From the NCBI RefSeq assembly GCF_026153355.1, contig NZ_CP110636.1:1178001-1242000 (forward strand): a stretch of DNA of 64,000 bases, written 5' to 3'. Under the pieces are notes generated by a model that saw only the letters and a program-made list of their open reading frames with translations, was not told where the DNA came from and made no database searches. Shown here in pieces: positions 25,890 to 33,642 of this stretch (the stretch's first letter is position 1; each line of letters starts with the position of its first letter). Source of the DNA: Streptomyces endophytica. Its GTDB lineage: Bacteria > Actinomycetota > Actinomycetes > Streptomycetales > Streptomycetaceae. Both the position numbers and the translations under genes were made by a program.

Positions 25890-26675
25890 CTAGTCGAAGA
25901 GATCCGGCTCGCTCCGCGTGATCTGCTGGTACAGCGGCTGGTAGTTGATCCACGCGACCAGGTCGTTGCCCAGCTGCTCACGCGTGTGGACGGCGTTGGG
26001 GTGGTCGATCAGGACCGGCTTGCCGGCGGCCTTCGCGGTCAGCTGGACCTGGCAGGAGCGCTCCATCGTGAGGAACCACCACGCCGCCGCGTCCACCGAG
26101 TCGCCGACCGTCAGCAGCCCGTGGTTGCGCAGGATCACCGCCTTGTGCGGTCCGAGGGCGGCCGCGATCCGGCGGCCCTCCTCCTCGTCCACCACGACGC
26201 CCGTGTAGTCGTCGAAGAGCGCGTGGTCCTCGTAGAACGCGCAGACGTCCTGGGTGATCGGCTCCAGCAGCTCGCCGAGCGCGGACAGTGCCCGCCCGTA
26301 GGTGGAGTGGCTGTGGGCGGCCGCGATGACGTCCGGGCGGGCCTGGTGGACCTGCGAATGAATCGCGAACGCCGCCTGGTTGACGTGGTAGCGGCCCTCG
26401 ACGACCTGGCCCTCGGCGTTCACCAGGATCAGATCGCTGACGGTGATGTGCTTGAAGGACATCCCGAAGGGGTTCACCCAGAAGCAGTCGGGGAACTCCG
26501 GATCGCGCGCGGTGATGTGCCCGGCCACGCCCTCCTCGAAGCCGAAGCGCCCGAAGAGGCGCAGCGCCGCCACCAGACGCTCCTTGCGATGGCGCCGCTC
26601 GTCCTCGACGGTCTCGTGCGTCGGCGGCATGGCGAACTGCAGCTGGTCGGTGGGTATCGGCGTCGGTTCGGGCAT
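25890..26675 (-). CDS. Class II aldolase/adducin family protein
   Basis: A 261-residue class II aldolase/adducin fold protein. Zinc ligands are visible as His121-x-His123 (AAAHSHSTYG) and His185 (LRNHGLLTVG); the N-terminal GHITARDPEF and VNPFGMSF match the phosphate-binding region. Members act on sugar phosphates (fuculose- or ribulose-type), but subgroups like this one often act on non-phosphorylated substrates or are uncharacterised. The start MPEPTPIPTD has GGAGAA upstream. It stands alone between a terminator and the divergent SRPBCC gene, so no pathway can be read from its neighbours. Confidence 0.9.
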   Translation of the reverse strand: MPEPTPIPTDQLQFAMPPTHETVEDERRHRKERLVAALRLFGRFGFEEGVAGHITARDPEFPDCFWVNPFGMSFKHITVSDLILVNAEGQVVEGRYHVNQAAFAIHSQVHQARPDVIAAAHSHSTYGRALSALGELLEPITQDVCAFYEDHALFDDYTGVVVDEEEGRRIAAALGPHKAVILRNHGLLTVGDSVDAAAWWFLTMERSCQVQLTAKAAGKPVLIDHPNAVHTREQLGNDLVAWINYQPLYQQITRSEPDLFD

Positions 26676-26864
26676 CGCCGTTCTCCTTCTGGCATGTACC
26701 TGGCTCGTGCGGCTCGCAGCGGAAACTACCCTCCGCTACCCCAGGTAACCAGCCCCCCGACGTGCCCGGATGCGCCCACCGCCATGATGGGCGCACGGAC
26801 GTACGGCACCGGACGGACGCCGGCGACGGTCGCCGGACGGCGGCGGTGCGGGGAGGGGTGGACG

Positions 26865-27362
26865 ATGACGGCCCACAGGACGCTCTCGGTCAGCAGGGAC
26901 ATCGACGCGGCACCGGAACGGCTCTTCGCCGTCCTCCGGGACCCGGACCGGCACGCCGCGCTGGACGGCTCCGGGATGCTGCGCGGTCGCCCCGAGGGCC
27001 CGTCGCCGCTCGGCCCGGGCGACCGCTTCAGCATGGCGATGGCCCAGGGCCGGATCCCGTACCGGTCGGTGAACCTCGTGGTGGAGTACGAGCCGGACCG
27101 GCTGATCGCCTGGGAGACCTGGGGCGAGCTGGGCGGCCGCCGGCTCGTCGGTGGCCAGCGCTGGCGCTACGCCCTGACGCCCCTGGACGGTACGGCGGAC
27201 GGTCCCGCCGCCACCCGGGTCACCCACACCTACGACTGGTCGCGCGCCCGCCTCCCCCGCCTCGTGATCGAACTCCCCGGCTATCCCCGGCGGATGGGCC
27301 CGGCGATGGCCACGACGCTGGAACGGCTGGCGGCAGCCGTACGGGAGGAAGAAAGCGGCTGA
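26865..27362 (+). CDS. SRPBCC family protein
   Basis: A 165-residue START/Bet v 1-like (SRPBCC) protein. LSVSRDIDAAPERLFAVLRDPDRHA (split here as LSVSRDIDAAPERLF then AVLRDPDRHA) is the usual first strand and helix. The middle strands (VNLVVEYEPDRLIAWETWG) and C-terminal helix (PAMATTLERLAAAV) complete the helix-grip fold. Such proteins bind hydrophobic ligands; no catalytic residues stand out. GGGAGGGG lies 6 nt before the ATG at 26865. The 3' end, including the stop codon, has been tandemly copied downstream. Confidence 0.86.
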   Translation: MTAHRTLSVSRDIDAAPERLFAVLRDPDRHAALDGSGMLRGRPEGPSPLGPGDRFSMAMAQGRIPYRSVNLVVEYEPDRLIAWETWGELGGRRLVGGQRWRYALTPLDGTADGPAATRVTHTYDWSRARLPRLVIELPGYPRRMGPAMATTLERLAAAVREEESG

Positions 27363-27424
27363 CCGTGCCGGCGGCCGTACGGGAGGACGGAAACGGCTGA
27401 CCGTCGCCGGCGGCCGTACGGGGT
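27332..27424. repeat. Tandem copies of the SRPBCC gene 3' end
   Basis: Units of 38-39 bp start at 27332, 27370 and 27409, each opening GGC(A/G)GCCGTACGGG. The first contains the real stop (27360-27362); the second carries the same stop context (CGGCTGACCGT) at 27398; the third is partial. Confidence 0.8.
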
Positions 27425-27490
27425 ACGCACGGGGAGCGCACGGCTGACGGCGCGGCCGCTGGGCAGCAGAGCAGTTGGGCCGCTGGGCCG

Positions 27491-28384
27491 CTACGCCCCC
27501 CGCTCCCGCCCGTACCCGCTCAGCAGCTCGACGCCGCGCAGCAGCGCGGAGTGGTCCAGGGCGCCGTCGCCGCGGGCCACCGCGGAGGCGATCAGCTGGG
27601 CGGCGACGGCACCGGCCGGCAGCGTGGCGCCGACGGTACGGGCCGCGTCGGTGACGATGCCCATGTCCTTGTGGTGCAGCTCCAGCTTGAAGCCGGGGGC
27701 GAAGTCGCGGGCGAGGATCCCGTCCTTCTTGCGGGCCAGGACGGTGGAGCCGGCCAGGCCGCCGCCCAGGACCTCCAGCGCGGCCGCCAGGTCGACGCCG
27801 GACTTCTCCAGGAAGACCACGGCCTCCGCCAGGGCCTGCAGGTTGACCGCGACGATCAGCTGGTTGGCGGCCTTGACCGTCTGGCCCGCGCCGTGCGGTC
27901 CGCAGTGGACGACGGTCGCGCCGACCGCGTCGAAGACCGGCCGCGCGGCGTCGAAGTCGGCCCGCTCACCGCCGACCATGATGGACAGCACACCCTCGAC
28001 GGCACCCGCCTCACCACCCGAGACGGGGGCGTCCAGCACCCGGATGCCCTTCTCGGCGGCCGCCTTCGCCAGGTCGACGGAGGTCTGCGGGGTGATCGAG
28101 GAGTGGTCGATGAGGAGGGTCCCCGGCCGGGCGTTCTCCAGGATGCCGTCGGGCCCGTACGCGACGGCCTCGACCTGCGGGGACGCCGGGACCATGGTGA
28201 TGACGACGTCCGCGTCCCGGACCGCCTCGGCGATCGACCCGGCCTCCTTGCCGCCCGCCGCGACCAGCGCGTCCGCCCGGCCGGGGCTGCGGTTCCAGCC
28301 GACGACGGCGTGCCCGGCCTTCGCGAGGTTCACCGCCATGGGGCTGCCCATGATGCCGAGGCCGAGGAAAGCGATCGTGCTCAT
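27491..28384 (-). CDS. 2-hydroxy-3-oxopropionate (tartronate semialdehyde) reductase-type enzyme
   Basis: A 297-residue beta-hydroxyacid dehydrogenase. The Rossmann motif GLGIMG (about 7-12) starts MSTIAFLGLGIMGSPM; WNRSPGRAD is the dinucleotide-specificity loop (the Arg favours NADP). DAPVSGGEAGA (about 121-131) is the substrate-binding block, and HGAGQTVKAANQ holds the catalytic Lys. The sequence is closest to tartronate semialdehyde reductases of glyoxylate and allantoin metabolism, but no gcl or hyi gene is adjacent, so 3-hydroxyisobutyrate-type activity remains possible. The start at 28384 gives the family N-terminus; no strong ribosome site is seen. Confidence 0.88.
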   Translation of the reverse strand: MSTIAFLGLGIMGSPMAVNLAKAGHAVVGWNRSPGRADALVAAGGKEAGSIAEAVRDADVVITMVPASPQVEAVAYGPDGILENARPGTLLIDHSSITPQTSVDLAKAAAEKGIRVLDAPVSGGEAGAVEGVLSIMVGGERADFDAARPVFDAVGATVVHCGPHGAGQTVKAANQLIVAVNLQALAEAVVFLEKSGVDLAAALEVLGGGLAGSTVLARKKDGILARDFAPGFKLELHHKDMGIVTDAARTVGATLPAGAVAAQLIASAVARGDGALDHSALLRGVELLSGYGRERGA

Positions 28385-28480
28385 TGCGCCACACCCACTA
28401 ACTTCCATATAGCGGATTCAGACTGCCGTAATACGAAAGCAATCCTGCGTCGCGGGTCGCATGCCGTCAACCGCTGCCGC

Positions 28481-29083
28481 TCAGCGCCGCTTGTTGATCG
28501 CGCTGAGATCGATGTCGATGGGGAAGGGGACGGAGACCTTGATCCGGTCGTGGTAGATGCCGGTGGGCGTGTACGCCCCGGTCGCCGGGTCGAGCTCGTA
28601 GACGTAGACGACCGGGAGGCCGTTGCTCTTCTCGACCCGCCAGAAGTGGGGGACACCGGCGGTGGCGTACTTGCGGGGTTTGACGTCGCGGTCGCGCGCC
28701 ATGGAGTCGGGCGAGACGACTTCCACGGCCAGGACGACATCTTCCGGGCGGTACCACGTCTGGTCCACGTCGTCCGTGATGCCCTCCTGGCGGAACACCA
28801 CGATGTCGGGTTCCGGTTGGTTCTTGCCGTCCAGCCTCACGGCCATTTCCCGGTCGACGTCCAGGTGGTCCGGCGCTTGAGCCAGGAGTGCGTTGTCCAA
28901 GAGGCGCATGGTGCGCGAATGGAATCGGGTCTGCGGACTCACGAAGACGAGACTCCCGTCGATCAGCTCCGTGTGCGGAGGAAGGTCCGGAAGCCGGTCG
29001 AGGTCGTCCGCGGTCCAGCCGCCCGGGGGCGGGACGGGGTAGTGAAACTGCTCGTCCAGCTCGTCCTCGGGTGCGGCACTCAT
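28481..29083 (-). CDS. Uma2 family endonuclease-like protein
   Basis: A 200-residue Uma2 (DUF820) protein with a PD-(D/E)XK nuclease fold. The core acidic residues are in QPEPDIVVF and LAVEVVSPDS, followed by RDVKPRKYATAGVPHFWRV with the conserved Lys and Tyr. The family is abundant in Streptomyces, without known targets. The ATG at 29083 has GGGAGC 5 nt upstream; an ATG at 29095 is possible. It lies downstream of guaA but behind that gene's terminator, so it is probably transcribed alone. Confidence 0.88.
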   Translation of the reverse strand: MSAAPEDELDEQFHYPVPPPGGWTADDLDRLPDLPPHTELIDGSLVFVSPQTRFHSRTMRLLDNALLAQAPDHLDVDREMAVRLDGKNQPEPDIVVFRQEGITDDVDQTWYRPEDVVLAVEVVSPDSMARDRDVKPRKYATAGVPHFWRVEKSNGLPVVYVYELDPATGAYTPTGIYHDRIKVSVPFPIDIDLSAINKRR

Positions 29084-29140
29084 GGTTGCTCCCATACAAC
29101 GGAGTCTCGCCTGTGCAGCCAGCGTACCGAGGCTGAACGA

Positions 29141-29176
29141 CAACGCCGCCGCTCAAACGAATGAGCGACGGCGTTG
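29141..29176 (-). terminator. guaA terminator
   Basis: 15-bp stem with one mismatch, CAACGCCGCCGCTCA / TGAGCGACGGCGTTG, loop of 6 nt, 28 bp beyond the guaA stop. Confidence 0.75.
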
Positions 29177-29203
29177 CATTGACATCAACGGGAGATCAGA
29201 CGA

Positions 29204-30790
29204 TCACTCCCACTCGATCGTCCCCGGCGGCTTGCTGGTCACGTCCAGGACCACCCGGTTCACGTCCGCGACCTCGTTGGTGATGCGGGTCGAGATGCGG
29301 GCCAGCACCTCGTACGGCATCCGGGTCCAGTCGGCCGTCATGGCGTCCTCGGAGGAGACCGGGCGCAGCACGATCGGGTGGCCGTACGTGCGGCCGTCGC
29401 CCTGGACGCCGACGGAGCGGACATCGGCCAGCAGGACCACCGGGCACTGCCAGATCTCGCGGTCCAGACCGGCCGCGGTCAGCTCCTCGCGGGCGATCGC
29501 GTCGGCCTCGCGCAGCAGGTCGAGGCGCTCCTTGGTGACCTCGCCGACGATGCGGATGCCCAGGCCGGGGCCGGGGAACGGCTGGCGGTGGACGATCTCG
29601 TCGGGCAGGCCGAGCTCGGTGCCGACCATCCGGACCTCGTCCTTGAACAGCTGGCGCAGCGGCTCGACGAGCTCGAACTCGATGTCGTCGGGGAGGCCGC
29701 CCACGTTGTGGTGCGACTTGATGTTGGCGGTGCCCGTGCCGCCGCCGGACTCGACGATGTCCGGGTAGAGCGTGCCCTGGACGAGGAAGGCGACTTCCTC
29801 GCCGTCGGCGCCGGCCTCGGCGACCAGCTCGGCCTGGGCCTGCTCGAAGACGCGGATGAACTCGCGGCCGATGATCTTCCGCTTCTGCTCGGGGTCGCTG
29901 ACCCCGGCCAGTGCGTTGAGGAAGCGCTCCTCGGCGTCGACGACCTTCAGCTGGACGCCGGTGGCGGCCACGAAGTCCTTCTCGACCTGCTCGGACTCGC
30001 CCTTGCGCATCAGGCCGTGGTCGACGTAGACGCAGGTCAGCTGGTCGCCGATGGCCTTCTGGACGAGGGCGGCGGCGACCGCGGAGTCCACGCCGCCGGA
30101 GAGGCCGCAGATCGCCCGCTTGGTGCCGACCTGCGCGCGGATCGCGGCGACCTGCTCCTCGACCACGCTGTGCGTCGTCCAGCTCGGCTGGAGGCCCGCG
30201 CCGCGGTAGAGGAAGTGCTCCAGGACCTGCTGGCCGTGCGTGGAGTGCATGACCTCGGGGTGGTACTGGACGCCGTAGAGCTTGCGCTCGTCGTTCTCGA
30301 AGGCGGCGACCGGGACCAGGTCCGTGGACGCGGTGACCGTGAAGCCCTCGGGGGCGGCGGAGCAGGCGTCGCCGTGGGACATCCAGACCGACTGCTCGGC
30401 GGGGGTGCCCTCGAAGAGGGTGGAGTCGGTGCGGGAGACGGCCAGGGCGGTACGGCCGTACTCACGCGCGCCGGTGTTGTCGACGGTGCCACCGAGGGTG
30501 GTGGCCATGAGCTGGAAGCCGTAGCACATGCCGAAGACCGGCACACCGGCCTCGAACAGGGCACGGTCGAGGCTGGGGGCGTCCTCGGCGTAGACCGACG
30601 ACGGTCCGCCGGAGAGGATGATCGCCTTGGGGTTCTTGGCGAGCATTTCGGCCACCGGCATGGTGGACGGCACGATCTCGCTGTAGACCCGGGCCTCACG
30701 GACGCGGCGGGCGATGAGCTGGGCGTACTGTGCGCCGAAGTCGACTACGAGGACGACGTCCGGGGCAGCGGCAGGGGGCGCTGATGGCAC
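29204..30790 (-). CDS. guaA: GMP synthase (glutamine-hydrolysing)
   Basis: A 528-residue GuaA that converts XMP to GMP using glutamine and ATP. The N-terminal class I amidotransferase has the nucleophile Cys89 in GMCYGFQL and the His/Glu pair in YHPEV. The synthetase domain has the P-loop [15 protein letters not shown] (about 228-242). The C-terminal dimerisation domain ends [11 protein letters not shown], the canonical GuaA terminus. Length is normal. It is divergent from chorismate mutase and ends at a clear hairpin. Confidence 0.98.
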   Translation of the reverse strand: MPSAPPAAAPDVVLVVDFGAQYAQLIARRVREARVYSEIVPSTMPVAEMLAKNPKAIILSGGPSSVYAEDAPSLDRALFEAGVPVFGMCYGFQLMATTLGGTVDNTGAREYGRTALAVSRTDSTLFEGTPAEQSVWMSHGDACSAAPEGFTVTASTDLVPVAAFENDERKLYGVQYHPEVMHSTHGQQVLEHFLYRGAGLQPSWTTHSVVEEQVAAIRAQVGTKRAICGLSGGVDSAVAAALVQKAIGDQLTCVYVDHGLMRKGESEQVEKDFVAATGVQLKVVDAEERFLNALAGVSDPEQKRKIIGREFIRVFEQAQAELVAEAGADGEEVAFLVQGTLYPDIVESGGGTGTANIKSHHNVGGLPDDIEFELVEPLRQLFKDEVRMVGTELGLPDEIVHRQPFPGPGLGIRIVGEVTKERLDLLREADAIAREELTAAGLDREIWQCPVVLLADVRSVGVQGDGRTYGHPIVLRPVSSEDAMTADWTRMPYEVLARISTRITNEVADVNRVVLDVTSKPPGTIEWE

Positions 30791-30821
30791 TTCGGCGGCC
30801 TTCCGGCGGTGTGGAGCAGGG

Positions 30822-30851
30822 TTGGACTTTCGATTCTAACGGGCTCATACT
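30822..30851 (+). promoter_or_regulatory. Candidate promoter of the chorismate mutase leader
   Basis: TTGGAC (30822-30827), 18-nt spacer, CATACT (30846-30851). The predicted start point falls at or next to the ATG at 30859, implying a leaderless transcript. Confidence 0.5.
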
Positions 30852-30858
30852 GTGGCCC

Positions 30859-30930
30859 ATGTTCCAGCAGCTGACCTTCGTCTTTACCTATGGCACCGGC
30901 CCGTCCGGCTGCCATGGTCGTGCTGCTTGA
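30859..30930 (+). CDS. Phe/Tyr-rich leader peptide (putative attenuator leader)
   Basis: A 23-codon reading frame, MFQQLTFVFTYGTG then PSGCHGRAA. It packs three Phe and one Tyr into codons 2-11, using TTT and TAT, which are rare in this genome. It starts 7 nt after a promoter-like -10 with no ribosome site, so it is probably translated from a leaderless mRNA. A perfect 12-bp hairpin follows 20 nt after its stop and chorismate mutase, the branch enzyme for Phe and Tyr, comes next. This is the layout of pheL-type transcription attenuation: ribosome stalling at Phe/Tyr codons would decide whether the hairpin forms. An antiterminator pairing is not clear (CGGCCCG at 30897-30903 can pair with CGGGCCG at 30960-30966). 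Confidence 0.6.
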   Translation: MFQQLTFVFTYGTGPSGCHGRAA

Positions 30931-30950
30931 TCCACTGACGAGCAACTTCC

Positions 30951-30985
30951 CAGGCGCCCCGGGCCGACAAGGTCCGGGGCGCCTG
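30951..30985 (+). terminator. Putative attenuator hairpin
   Basis: CAGGCGCCCCGG / CCGGGGCGCCTG, perfect 12-bp stem, 11-nt loop, followed by CGTCTGTCC. It lies between the leader peptide and the chorismate mutase ribosome site. Confidence 0.65.
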
Positions 30986-31041
30986 CGTCTGTCCGGATCT
31001 CGATCATCGGCTCCGGGGCCACACCCCCAGGAGATACGGAC

Positions 31042-31386
31042 ATGAGCACCTCGACCGCCGGCCCGGCCACCCGTCCCACCACCGGCCCCGCCGCCGCCCC
31101 CTCATCCGCCCCCACGCCCGACACCGGCGCCCATACGCCGGAGGCCGCCGGGCTCATCGCCGACGCCCGGCGCCGGATCGACGATCTCGACGGCCGGATC
31201 ATCGGTCTCGTGCAGGAGCGGATGGCCGTCTCGGCCGTCATCCAGCGCGAGCGGATCACCTCCGGCGGGCGCCGGGTGAACCTCTCCCGCGAGATGGAGA
31301 TCCTCGCCCACTACCGCGACCAGCTCGGCAAGCCCGGCACCGCACTGGCCATGACCCTGCTGGAGCTCTCCCGGGGGCAGATCTGA
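31042..31386 (+). CDS. Chorismate mutase (AroQ type)
   Basis: A 114-residue AroQ-fold chorismate mutase that makes prephenate for Phe and Tyr. After a Thr/Pro/Ala-rich tail of about 32 residues, the three helices follow. RRRIDDLDGRIIGLVQERM carries the first conserved Arg, VIQRERITSGGRRVNLSREMEIL (with the active-site Arg and Glu) is split between helices 1 and 2, and MTLLELSRGQ closes helix 3. GGAG lies 8 nt before the ATG. No prephenate dehydratase or dehydrogenase domain is fused. The upstream leader peptide and hairpin suggest attenuation by Phe/Tyr supply. Confidence 0.92.
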   Translation: MSTSTAGPATRPTTGPAAAPSSAPTPDTGAHTPEAAGLIADARRRIDDLDGRIIGLVQERMAVSAVIQRERITSGGRRVNLSREMEILAHYRDQLGKPGTALAMTLLELSRGQI

Positions 31387-32468
31387 GCCGGGCGGAGCAC
31401 CCGCGGCCGTCAGTGGCCGATTCCGTGCGGTGAAGGGTCGGTTCCGGTCGCTGGGCGGTCGCGGGGTGGTCGATTCGGGGCGGGACGTGATCACCGTTGC
31501 GCCGGCGCGGCGCCGGTTCCGGGCATCGCGGGGCGCAGGCGGGGCGCATCGCAAAGGAGTGTGCGCCGGCGCAGCTGCCGGATTTGAGTTCGGTTGCCGA
31601 CTCACCCGTACGGCGCGTGACCGGCCGCCGCGAGACTTCGTTGTTCCCGGTGCCACGCCAGCCAGGCGCGGCCTGCAGGACTACGCGTAGACGCCGCCCC
31701 ACGGGCGGAAGACCGGAGCGATGAGACGCCGGCCGCCTTTCGCGGCCCGCGTCGTGGGACCTCGTTCCGGTGCCGTGACCGGTCAGCAGGGGACAGCAGC
31801 CCGGTCACAACCGATGGGGTGGTCGGTCCTGGGGACGCCCGGGACCGACCGCATCCGGTCGAAACGGTTGCGCCAGGTGAGGCGTATCCAGGACGATGCT
31901 TGACGAACGACATACCGCGCCTGGTATGGACTTTTGCCGTGCTGTGCGTCCGCGGACCGCGACGAACCGGCACGGCGACGGGTCCGGACCACCACGCGCA
32001 CCGCACCATCGAGCACCACGCACGACCCCCGTAAGCCAGCGGCGCTACCCCCCCCCCCAGCGCCGCCCCTCGGTGCCGGCGCTGCCCTGACGCCGGCACC
32101 GAAAGCCAAGGGCCCGTGGCCGTCCGCACCCCCCTCGTGGACGGCATCCGGGGCCCTTCGCTATGGGGGGCCCAGGAGCCCTCGTCAGGGGCGTACGCCG
32201 GGCGCACGGTCGCCGTCGGCCGGTCCGTGCCACCGCTGCCCCCGGCCCCGCCCGTGGAGCGGTTGTGCGGCACCTGTGGGCCGGCTGTGTGACCACTGTG
32301 AGCGATGTGACCGGGTCACCGAAAGAATTCGGTTCGAGTGGGCAACCTTTTTCGGCCATGGCCGGTCATGTACGTGAAATCGCACGGCCATACCGCGCCC
32401 CCCAACGCGACGGCCAGCTATCAACTGGTGCCGACCCACGGCACATTGGACCCCGAGAGGTCTTCTCG
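31387..32468. other. 1.1-kb region without a recognisable gene
   Basis: No frame here has convincing coding character. It holds a promoter-like TTGACG (31900-31905) with CATACC-N6-GGTATG (31911-31928) just after it, but no gene follows. Instead come two hairpins (32071-32101 and 32108-32158). A palindrome GTGACC-G-GGTCAC (32307-32319) lies 150 bp before the LAETG gene and is its likely regulatory region. A lost or deleted gene between promoter and terminators would explain this layout. Confidence 0.5.
32071..32158 (+). terminator. Two consecutive terminator-type hairpins
   Basis: First: CGGTGCCGGCG / CGCCGGCACCG (32071-32101), 11-bp perfect stem. Second: AAGGGCCC / GGGCCCTT (32108-32158) with an inner GCCGTCC / GGACGGC stem. 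They terminate nothing recognisable on either side. Confidence 0.6.
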
Positions 32469-33587
32469 ATGAAGCTTCGCCGTGCCTTGACGGCTGCCGC
32501 TGCGACGGCCGTCATAGCCCCTGCCGCCCTGATGGCGGCCCCTGCCGCGTTCGCGACCGGCGCCGACGCCGAGACCAGCGCGAGCGCCGAGCCGACGCCG
32601 GGCACCCCCGGTCAGGACCAGACCACCGACACCACGACGCAGCCGGAGACGCCGGCGGGCGGTGACGAGACCACCGCGGGCGACGAGGCCAAGCCCGGTG
32701 CGGAGACCGGCGGCGAGACCGCGACCGGTGGCGAGACGGGTACCGGCGGCGAGACCGGTACCGGTGGTGAGACCGGCAACGGCGGTGAGACGGGTACCGG
32801 CGGCCCGGGCACCCCGGGTGACGACACCAAGCCCACCGGCGACCCCAAGCCCACCACCTCGGCCAAGCCCACCGCCAAGCCGACCGGCAAGCCGACCGAC
32901 GACGACACCTGCGCCAAGCAGTCGGACGAGACGGCGATCAGCACCGAGCTGCGCGGTCTGCCGAGCAAGGTCGTGGCCGGTTCCGGCTGGAAGAACTTCA
33001 CCTTCCGCGCCACCAACACCTCCGACAAGGCGATGAAGTCGGTCGACGCGTACGTCGCGCTGGACGCCATCAGCACCGACAGCTTCGACGACGTCTCCAA
33101 GCTGCTGACCGTGCAGTGGTACGACGAGGACTCCCACACCTGGGCGGCCATCACCGACGAGGACGGCTACTTCGCGTCCGTGGACGGTCTGAAGCCCGGT
33201 GAGTACGCCGACGCCAAGCTGCGTCTGAAGGTCGACGCCAAGACCCCGGGCAGCTACGGCTTCGCGTTCACCATCGGCGCGTACCACAACGAGGACGACG
33301 TCTGCGGCTTCTCCGACGTCGCGGAGTACGACTTCGACGTCCTGGTCGCCGGCAGCAAGCCGGGCAGCGTCCCGCCGGCCAAGAGCAAGCCGGGCAAGAA
33401 GCAGCCCAACAAGCCGGCTCCGCAGGGCGACCTGAAGGACCTCCCGGTCACCGGCAAGCTCGCCGAGACCGGTTCCTCGTCCGCGCTGCCGACCATCGCC
33501 CTCGTGGGCGGGGTCGCGATGGCCGTGGGCGCGGGTGCGCTCTTCGTCGTCCGCCGTCGTAAGACGGACGGCGCCGCGGCCGCGTAA
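32469..33587 (+). CDS. LAETG-anchored cell-wall surface protein
   Basis: A 372-residue sortase substrate. The signal peptide (about 1-30) is MKLRRALTAAAATAVIAP... ending PAAFA. Then comes a Gly/Thr/Glu repeat (GGETGTGGETG, about 80-115), a Pro/Lys/Thr spacer, and a globular domain (about 140-295) with two Cys (DDTCAKQ and DDVCGFS) that may form a disulfide. The sorting signal is LAETG at residues 331-335, a hydrophobic helix and the RRRK tail: the class E sortase pattern of Streptomyces. GAGAGG lies 10 nt before the ATG. No sortase gene is adjacent. The globular domain was not recognised; it may mediate adhesion or wall structure. Confidence 0.88.
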   Translation: MKLRRALTAAAATAVIAPAALMAAPAAFATGADAETSASAEPTPGTPGQDQTTDTTTQPETPAGGDETTAGDEAKPGAETGGETATGGETGTGGETGTGGETGNGGETGTGGPGTPGDDTKPTGDPKPTTSAKPTAKPTGKPTDDDTCAKQSDETAISTELRGLPSKVVAGSGWKNFTFRATNTSDKAMKSVDAYVALDAISTDSFDDVSKLLTVQWYDEDSHTWAAITDEDGYFASVDGLKPGEYADAKLRLKVDAKTPGSYGFAFTIGAYHNEDDVCGFSDVAEYDFDVLVAGSKPGSVPPAKSKPGKKQPNKPAPQGDLKDLPVTGKLAETGSSSALPTIALVGGVAMAVGAGALFVVRRRKTDGAAAA

Positions 33588-33602
33588 CCACGGGCCGTAC
33601 AC

Positions 33603-33637
33603 CACAGGGCCGTCGGGGAGCTCCCGACGGCCCTGTG
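33603..33637. terminator. Bidirectional terminator
   Basis: CACAGGGCCGTCGGG / CCCGACGGCCCTGTG, perfect 15-bp stem with a 5-nt loop, between the LAETG gene and the convergent GMC oxidoreductase gene. Confidence 0.85.
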
Positions 33638-33642
33638 CCGTG

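Noticed and set aside
31896..32090. Short frame MLDERHTAPGMDFCRAVRPR after the promoter-like site at 31900
   Set aside because: Arg/Pro/Thr composition typical of non-coding high-G+C DNA, no ribosome site, and it ends inside a hairpin.
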